DNA from: Plotosus lineatus
Lineage: Eukaryota > Chordata > Actinopteri > Siluriformes > Plotosidae
Reading direction: 5' to 3'
DNA: 64,000 nucleotides
Assembly: GCA_024760905.1 (NCBI GenBank)
Contig: CM045733.1
Coordinates: 34,310,001 to 34,374,000 of the forward strand
Shown: positions 57,526 to 64,000 of the stretch, one piece after another
How positions within the stretch are numbered: the first letter of the stretch is position 1
Layout of the letters: every line of letters begins with the position of its first letter
Made by a program: the position numbers and the translations under genes
Notes under the pieces: model-generated
Seen by the model: only the letters and a program-made list of their open reading frames with translations
What the model was told of the DNA's origin: nothing
Database searches by the model: none

Positions 57526-58321
57526 CAGAATATATAAATTTGATACATATGCATTAATATTCCTCTTCATCCCAGAAGGTGACACTTTCTTCATCTTCAA
57601 ATAACAATATCTGAATGTTTGACAGTAATACAACAAAAAATTTACTGAGCTTCTACCTCTTGAGATCCGATCAATGCTTTCTTTAAACTCTTTACATCTC
57701 ATTTAAATTCAAATTATAATAAAATCTGATGCCTTTGACAGCTTTTTCAGGTTAATCGTTGCACTTTTCCAGAGGTGTGGACTCTTCTGAAAATACTTTA
57801 ATTATGTTGAAGTTCTAGTGTTATTATTGTTCTATTATTTCCCTCTCAAGAAATATTTTATCTGCACTTTATCTGAAAATAAATGCTTTGCCATATACAT
57901 ATTGCATTATGTGTCTGACATCTTACACTATTCACCCAAGGATGTGCAGAGGATTTAAGAATCAAAGTCAGAAAAGAGCAGATTTTATTAATCATTTTTG
58001 AGTTGCACGGTTCCTGGATGGGTCTTATCTTACTTTCACCTATGCACTTATCACCATAACCCATTTGTGTCTGGTGGAGGTTCCCTGTTCTGTTCTCCAT
58101 GACTGTACTCTCTACTATATCATTTCATATACTGTAATGCAATGTCGTCCCATAATAGGAATCTGGTGAACACAGATTCACACACAATTTACATGCATTG
58201 AGCTTAATAACCTCCTCCCGAAAAAAAAATCTGAGGCACGGACCACCACCAAAAGTTATTGTTGCTTCTTTTTTTTTTTTTACTTGACTGTATTAAATAA
58301 CTTGTATGTAGACTTATACTT
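57526..58321. other. Intergenic, nothing recognised
   Basis: No gene or repeat family supported. Confidence 0.4.
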
Positions 58322-59985
58322 TGTTGTTCGACAGCATATGAACCCACTTCACTTCGCCTACCAGCCCTGTCACTCTACACTATGGACTTCAGTTACTACA
58401 TAGAGACCTGCCATCTTCAGAGGTTTTCTGATGACTCGGCTGTAGTCGCATGTATCAGTGGAGGTAATGAGACGGAGTATCAGGCAGCAGTCGATTCCTT
58501 TCTCACATGGTGTGAGCAGAATCACCTGCAGCTTAATGTGACAAAAACCAAGGAACTGATTGTGGATTTTAGGAAATAAAAACCACCAGTGGCCCCTGTT
58601 TTCATTCAGGGTGACACTGTTGAAATGGTGGAGGATTAGAAATATCAATAAACTGGACTGGGTTAGGAACACTACCACACTTTACAAGAAGGCCCAGAGC
58701 TGTCTCTATTTTTGAGGAGGTTAAAGTTACATAATATATGTTGGACGTTGCTCAGGATGTTTTATGAGTCTGTGGTGGCCAGTGCTATTCTCTATACTGT
58801 TGCATGCTGGGGCAGCAGGCTGACAGTTGCGGTGGCTCAAGGATTGAACAAATTGATCCGGAAGGCCAGTAACATTGTGGGGCTGGAACTGGACTCTCTG
58901 ATGGTTTTGTAGGTGAGTCAAATGCTGGCCAAAATAAAGACAATATTGAACAATACCTCCCACCTGCTTCATAAGCTGCTGATTAGTCACAGGAGCAGGT
59001 CCAGTGAGAGACTGATACCATCTAAATGCCCAACTGAACACAGGTAATCATTCCTACCTGCAGCCATGAAACTGTACAAAACTGTACTGTCCTCCATATA
59101 GCAACAACATCCACTGTTATACATTTACATTCTACTGCTTATTATATTAATAATACTGTACATATCACTCATCGACACTATTCATTCTGTTTATATAGAT
59201 ATTAGTAACTTATGTAAATATATCTATATGTAAATCTGAAATAAGATGTAGATTCTGTATGTATATATATATATATATTTACATTTTTCTTACATTTTCT
59301 TTATCGAGCCTTTATCTCACTCTTACTTGTATGGAGCAACTGTGCACACAATTTCCTCTGGGATCAATAAAGCATACCTGTCAAGTTGTACGGTTTTGGC
59401 GTAATTTGTACAAGTGAGCACTGATTTTTAAATGTGTACGCCGTACGTCCGAAATCTGTACGCTTTTCGTTCGTCTTTTTTTTTTAACTCCGTTTTTTGT
59501 GTCACCGTTTCGGTAAAGAGACGATACGCCGAATTGGTCTGTAGCCGTTTTCTCGAGAATCGCGCGTTCGTTATCGTCTGCTATCGTCTGCTCTTTCCGA
59601 CCACGTGACCACACTTTCACTTCCGCCATCATTCAAGTCAAACTTAATTGCGAGCTCAAGTGCCATGAAGTGAAGCCATCAAAAGAAATGATTGAAAGTG
59701 TCAAAAGTGCTACATATAGTTATAATAAAGATCACTGTTAAATTTTCTTAATCATGCAGCTGAAGATATTACTCTTTTATTTGATTGCACCAGGTTATAT
59801 GTTACAACATTACCAATAAATTCATATTATATTAAAAATAGAGTTTAATTTTTGTTTCATATTGCACGCGATAATAAGACGCGTAAGAATAGTTGCTATT
59901 TTGTAAGGGCATAAGTAGCCATTTGTAAGATCGCCAAAGGCCTAGGGTTGACAGGTATGATAAAGTATTCTGATGATTCTGATAC
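58322..59985 (+). mobile_element. Rex1-like LINE 3' part, split by a DNA transposon
   Basis: RT text: HLQRFSDDSAVV (catalytic DD box), then EYQAAVDSFLTWCEQNHLQL NVTKTKELIVDFRK, a stop at 58577, and downstream MFYESVVASAILYTVACWG in the typical C-terminal region. The 3' end cctctgggatcaataaag is interrupted at 59372 and resumes at 59960 as ataaagtattctgatgattctgat, the usual Rex1-type terminus. 5'-truncated and broken. Confidence 0.8.
59373..59959. mobile_element. Small DNA transposon with 12-bp TIRs and 6-bp target duplication
   Basis: Runs from catacctgtcaa to ttgacaggtatg, perfect 12-bp complements, flanked by ataaag at 59367-59372 and 59960-59965. 587 bp. A short minus frame (59632-59381) has no recognisable domain. 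Superfamily not assigned; few known groups make 6-bp duplications. Confidence 0.8.
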
Positions 59986-59989
59986 CTAC

Positions 59990-60920
59990 ATACCACACAC
60001 TTCTCTAAAAAAAAAAAAAAGACTTCAAAATCTGTTTAGGACTTTTTGAGCTATATTGCACACCAACAATAAAGAAAAACAAACAAACAAACAAAAACTA
60101 AAATAATAATTAAAAAAAAACAAGCACAGGTGTAAACAACCTCTGTACTGAGGTAAAATAACCTTTCCCACACAGGTGTTTTAGCATTGAATTCAAATTT
60201 CAAACAAATAAACAGAGGGTCATGGCTCCAGGTTGTCTCCAAATCATAGTTATCTTTGTAAATAAAAAGGGAATAGGGCTTCATCGCAATTATCTTCGAA
60301 ACCCCACTGTCCTCATATAAGGACATCACATTTCCTCCCAATTAAATTGTTTGTGTATCCTTGTAAGATCCTTCTATGAGGGCCACTGTTTTTCCCCTTA
60401 AAACTCTTCCTGTTTGAAAATGTTGATCAAGTTCATTGGCGATGTAGTGGCAAGGAACAGCAGCTGTGCAAAAAAGTCACAAAACATAACATGAAGTTTT
60501 GTATCTTAGGAGACTGTTATCAGATTTTACTAAAAAAGATTACACCCAGTGCATGTTTTCATTTTTAATTTTAAATCAGAGCAATCACAATGGGACATTC
60601 TGAATCTGAGCACTGATTTGAATTGGTAAATCTTACCATGCTATGCTTTCGAGGTAATATACAAGCCAAAAGTATAACCAAAATATCCTTGAGCATACTG
60701 CAGAGACTACAGAAGATGCAGTTTCGCTTTTGTTCTGAGATTGTATGTATACCAAACATTTGAGAACAACTCTCATTAAAACAAGTGAATAATGACTTTT
60801 CAAAGCCATCATGTGCAAGTGATCTCAAACCACACACCACAGTTACTTCAGGTTAATCAGGACCAACTGGGAACGATGTTTTCATCAACATTTGTTGTTT
60901 ATCTGGCAAAAATGTGTTTT
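59990..60920. other. No gene recognised; possible 3' UTR of a minus-strand gene
   Basis: If the candidate exon at 60921-61006 is real, this stretch would be its 3' UTR. Nothing else supported. Confidence 0.25.
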
Positions 60921-61006
60921 TCAGGAAGTAGCCCTGTAGTATGGTCCAAACATGGCATTCCACATCTGCTGCCAGAGTCCATACAGCCGAAGGATCCACA
61001 GATAAG
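60921..61006 (-). CDS. Candidate terminal exon of an unidentified gene
   Basis: A good acceptor (ctttgccctcag) is followed by a frame with one split codon reading YLWILRLYGLWQQMWNAMFG then PYYRATS and TGA. The composition looks protein-like rather than repetitive. No family was recognised and no upstream exon was found in the rest of the window. Confidence 0.25.
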
Positions 61007-61009
61007 CTG

Positions 61010-61340
61010 AGGGCAAAGCTGTTGATTAAAAATAGTCTTTTTAATCTTCTCTTAAAACCAAAAGCACCAAGATATGCTTAAGAAGAAATACTCTGTATCA
61101 ACATATTTACATGTTAAACATAGATATGAGTATTTAACATAACGAATATGGGATTTGTGATAAGGGTGTTAGTTTACAAAAGACTTCACAGTTTGCAAGC
61201 GCTCCAAAAGGTATGCGTAAGAATATTAAGTGACGTGAACTGTGATTCAGCTTCTTATATCTGGTAAGATTAAGTGCAGATTAATGTACTAAGTATTTTA
61301 TGTGCAAGTTTATGGTCATGTCTGATTGAGAAAAATAAAA
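61010..61340. other. Intergenic, nothing recognised
   Basis: No gene or repeat supported. Confidence 0.35.
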
Positions 61341-61343
61341 TAG

Positions 61344-61678
61344 TAGGGCAGTGGTGGCCTAGTGGTATAGGGCACTGGATCACTGATCCAAAGGTTCGAG
61401 TCCCACTCTCCACAAGGTTGTCACTGTCCCCCCCCAGTGCAGCTAACTGGGTTATCAAAGGCTGGCCATGTCTCTCACTGTCCATGGTGAGAGTCATGTG
61501 AAAGGACCATTGCTGACTTTCGTAAAGAGTAGGCTGCAAAGCCGTCAGCATGTTTCCACCCTGCGATGGCCTGACGAGCTCTCTAGGGTGTTCTCTTCCC
61601 TCGCACAGAGTTGGCAGAGATGGGCACCAGCCTCCCCGTGACCCTAATCAGGATAAGCGGCTCAGAAAATGAAAGAAT
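61344..61678 (+). mobile_element. SINE type B with L2-like tail
   Basis: A box tggcctagtgg, B box ggttcgagtcc, central domain, gccgtcagcatgtttccacc, then ctgcgatggcctgacgagct and the end ggctcagaaaatgaaagaat. Confidence 0.9.
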
Positions 61679-61807
61679 GAAAGTTTGAGTTCTTCGTCGC
61701 CCTCTAGTAAAATCCTAGGGTAATACAAGTACTACACAGGCATGTATGTGAACAATTATGTTGACAACACAGCTGATACTATACAAACAGATGGTTATAT
61801 ACATATA

Positions 61808-62089
61808 CAGTCAGCCCCTACCTACGAAATTAATCCATTCCAGAGCCTTTTTTGTAATGCGGGGATTTCGTCAGTAGGGGTCACATTTTACATGTTAAAC
61901 ACCTAATTTGTTCCAAGGCTCCAGTCTTTGGATTGGATAAACCCCATAAACCCTTTAAAAATAATAAAAGTACACCAATTTTTTATGAAATATGTGTTAA
62001 AAGTAAAAGAAAATTATTTATTAAACCATTTAAACATTTTGTTAACATATTAAACCATTTTATTAACATATTTATTAATGAAACCATTA
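61808..62089. mobile_element. Tigger/pogo-like element, one end
   Basis: Begins cagtcagcccctacctacga after TA, with a second inner copy of the theme (gcggggatttcgtcagtagg). The opposite end is not seen. Confidence 0.5.
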
Positions 62090-62345
62090 CAGACGCTCCC
62101 CGACTTACATTTTTAATTGGTTCCTGACGGCCGAACGCAAGTTGAAAGTGAACGTAAGTTGTTATAGTGACGTATGACGCTCATACTGTACTATACATCC
62201 ATAAATACCATTACCGTATCTCATAAAACACCCCTAAATCAATTATTATAAACATTATACTGTACTGTACATCCATAAATACCATTCCCGTATCTCATAA
62301 AACACCCCTAAATCAATTATTATAAACATAACATTGTAAAATAAT
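62090..62345. mobile_element. Second Tigger/pogo-like end with tandem duplication
   Basis: Begins cagacgctccccgacttaca after TA and includes cgaacgcaagttgaaagtga. Contains the 74-bp duplication at 62185. Confidence 0.5.
62185..62330 (+). repeat. 74-bp tandem duplication
   Basis: The unit starting actgtactatacatcc at 62185 repeats at 62259 with only two or three differences (for example ttaccg against ttcccg). Confidence 0.85.
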
Positions 62346-62624
62346 ATCAAATATATTAAATAATATCAACATTAATTTCAAATAAGTCACTTATTTATAC
62401 CGAGGCACTTTACATGAAACTTAAAACAGTCAATCAACGCTTACAATATGTGAAGCGCTCAGTACCGAAAGTAGTGTACTTGCTGTGGGTTATACAGACT
62501 TCCGGTCTTTCAAGTGCACAAGGGTGCCGTTGAACTCGCTTAGAACACAGCCTGCACTGATGCAGTCTCCCAGCAAAGCAGAGAGTTCTTTCTTTTGTAT
62601 AAGCAAGTTCAGTTCAGTTCATTT
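62346..62624. other. Intergenic, nothing recognised
   Basis: No gene or repeat supported. Confidence 0.35.
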
Positions 62625-62954
62625 TCTGTAACCGCTTCATCCTAATTAGGGTCGCGGGGAGGCTGGTGCCCATCTCAGCCAACTCAGGGCGAGGGCAGAG
62701 TACACCCTGGACAGCTCGCCAGGCCATCGCAGGGCGGAAACATGCTGACGGCTTTGCAGCCTACTCTTGTCGAAAGTCAGCAATGGTTCTTTTACATGCC
62801 TCACACCATAGACAGTGAGAGACATGGCCGGCCTTTGATAACCCAGTTAGCTGCACTGGGAGGACAGTGACAACCTTGTGGAGAGTGGGACTCGAACCCC
62901 CAACCTTTGGATCAGCGATCCGGCGCCTTATACCACTAGACCACCACTGCCCAT
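62625..62954 (-). mobile_element. SINE type B with L2-like tail, complete
   Basis: attttctgtaaccgcttcat, gggtcgcggggaggctggtg, cgccaggccatcgcagggcg, central domain, and a head with B box (gggactcgaaccccca on plus) and A box (ccactagaccacca on plus). This is the best preserved copy of this combination. Confidence 0.92.
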
Positions 62955-63264
62955 ATGTAAGTAAGTAAGTAAACTTTATTCAAGAGATGCATACAAAGAA
63001 CAAGTTCAAATCCTAATGAATATTAATATAAAAATAAGTATCCACTCTTAGAATTCTGCTAAAAGATAATAAATATAATGATTGTGCCAATCTGAGCAGA
63101 TAGTTAATTCATCTCTGTGTATGAGACTTGAACCCATGCTAGTAGGCTTACACTTCTGACCAACCTTATTTGCTTAGGGTTACAAAAGTCCACAAAACAG
63201 TGTAAACACAAAGATCACAGAGACAACGTCTTAACATAAGGGTAACACGCTATATAACTGAAAT

Positions 63265-63475
63265 AGCATAGCATAGGCCTCCGTCAGTCCCGAAGGACTA
63301 TGGCTGCGCTCTGGCCAGTATCCCGACTGGTGATACTCCCCAGTGCGCAGAGCCCGGGTAGGGAGTAATGAGGGACAGGCTGTTAACCAAGCAGCAAGTC
63401 CCCCCCTGTCTCGGCGCCACCGGAAGGATCCAATGGAAGGGCAAGTGCCGATACGACTGGGTTCCAGTGCCGCTG
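63265..63475. repeat. Unclassified GC-rich repeat-like segment
   Basis: cctccgtcagtcccgaagga ctatggctgcgctctgg and following text stand out in base composition from the AT-rich surroundings. No family named; single copy here. Confidence 0.35.
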
Positions 63476-63857
63476 CAGGAGAGAAACTACGGTCAATTTA
63501 GAACGGCCAATTAACCTACAGTGCACGTCTTTGGATTGCGGGGGAAACGCTGATCCAAAGGTTGGGGGTTCGAGTCCCACTCGCCACAAGGTTGTCACTG
63601 CCCCCCCCAGTGTAGTTAACTCGGTTATCAAAGGCCGGTCATGTCTCTCACTGTCTATGGTGAGAGTCATGTAAAAGAACCATTGCTGACTTTCGTAAAG
63701 AGTAGCTGCAAAGTCGTCAGCATGTTTCTGTCCCTTGCTAAAAAGGGTTGTGACAGGAAGGGCATCCGACGTAAAAACCTCTGCCAAATCAAACGTGCGA
63801 ATCAGATGATTCGCTGTGGCGACTCCTGAGTAAAAGGGAAAAAGCCGAAAGGAAGAC
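63476..63857 (+). mobile_element. Chimaeric SINE: type A fragment joined to type B/RTE-tail SINE
   Basis: 63476-63545 is a minus-strand type A piece (ggccaattaacctacagtgc). From 63547 it is type B in mid-head (cgctgatccaaaggttgggg), with central domain, cgacaggaag-like RTE 5' piece and tail gattcgctgtggcgactcct, aaaagccgaaaggaagacag. Confidence 0.85.
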
Positions 63858-63875
63858 AGACAGACAGACAGACAG

Positions 63876-63934
<59 letters not shown>
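63855..63934. repeat. (CAGA)n-(CA)n-(TA)n compound microsatellite
   Basis: Begins in the SINE tail (gaaggaagacagacagacag) and changes to CA and then TA. Confidence 0.95.
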
Positions 63935-63939
<5 letters not shown>

Positions 63940-64000
63940 TAAAACCTCCGCTGACGAACGCTTAAGCTCACGAACTTTTCGCCTCAAGAACATTAAATTT
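63935..64000 (+). mobile_element. Tigger/pogo-like terminal repeat, cut by window end
   Basis: cagtaaaacctccgctgacg aacgcttaag resembles the ends at 23099 and 61808. Too short to confirm. Confidence 0.4.

Overview
The window looks like vertebrate, almost certainly teleost, genomic DNA. The signs are split-exon gene structure, dense CA/GT, TA and GATA microsatellites, a Rex1-type LINE, Tc1/mariner, hAT and PIF/Harbinger transposons, and tRNA-headed SINEs of fish type. There is no bacterial operon structure, CRISPR array or rRNA. Only one host gene can be read with confidence; most of the rest is layered mobile DNA.

Host gene: a complete usp18-like gene (USP-family deISGylase, interferon-induced) lies on the minus strand from about 56.94 kb down to 41.56 kb. 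Eight coding exons join in phase to a protein of about 296 residues, with Cys box, QQD-like box, two CxxC zinc pairs, and His and Asp boxes. A non-coding first exon sits directly below a promoter carrying an ISRE (three GAAA units at 2-nt spacing) and a GAS/STAT site. Its introns hold three RTE copies, a Tc1 element, fold-back repeats and many SINEs.

Layout: 0.7-4.6 kb is a decayed two-gene Harbinger element (transposase plus, Myb/SANT-like protein minus). 4.6-7.7 kb is a near full-length but broken APE-type LINE. 8-14.5 kb holds SINEs, microsatellites and a Tigger-like MITE. 14.7-20.3 kb has two RTE-like LINE copies in tandem. 20.4-22.3 kb is a Tc1 relic carrying a SINE and an hAT MITE. 23.1-23.9 kb is a MITE. 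27.9-31.3 kb has two RTE copies. 31.3-34.6 kb is quiet DNA. 35.9-40 kb is an old LINE split by a full-length RTE copy with an 18-bp target duplication and an open 938-codon frame. 41-57 kb is usp18. 57-64 kb holds SINEs, a Rex1 LINE split by a small 12-bp-TIR transposon, and Tigger-like ends.

The most unusual pattern is modularity among the SINEs. Two tRNA-type heads occur with three different 3' tails: one matching the RTE family in this window, one L2-like, and one ending in GATA. The RTE-tailed SINE carries pieces of both the 5' and the 3' end of the local RTE, which points to RTE-driven mobilisation and repeated tail exchange.
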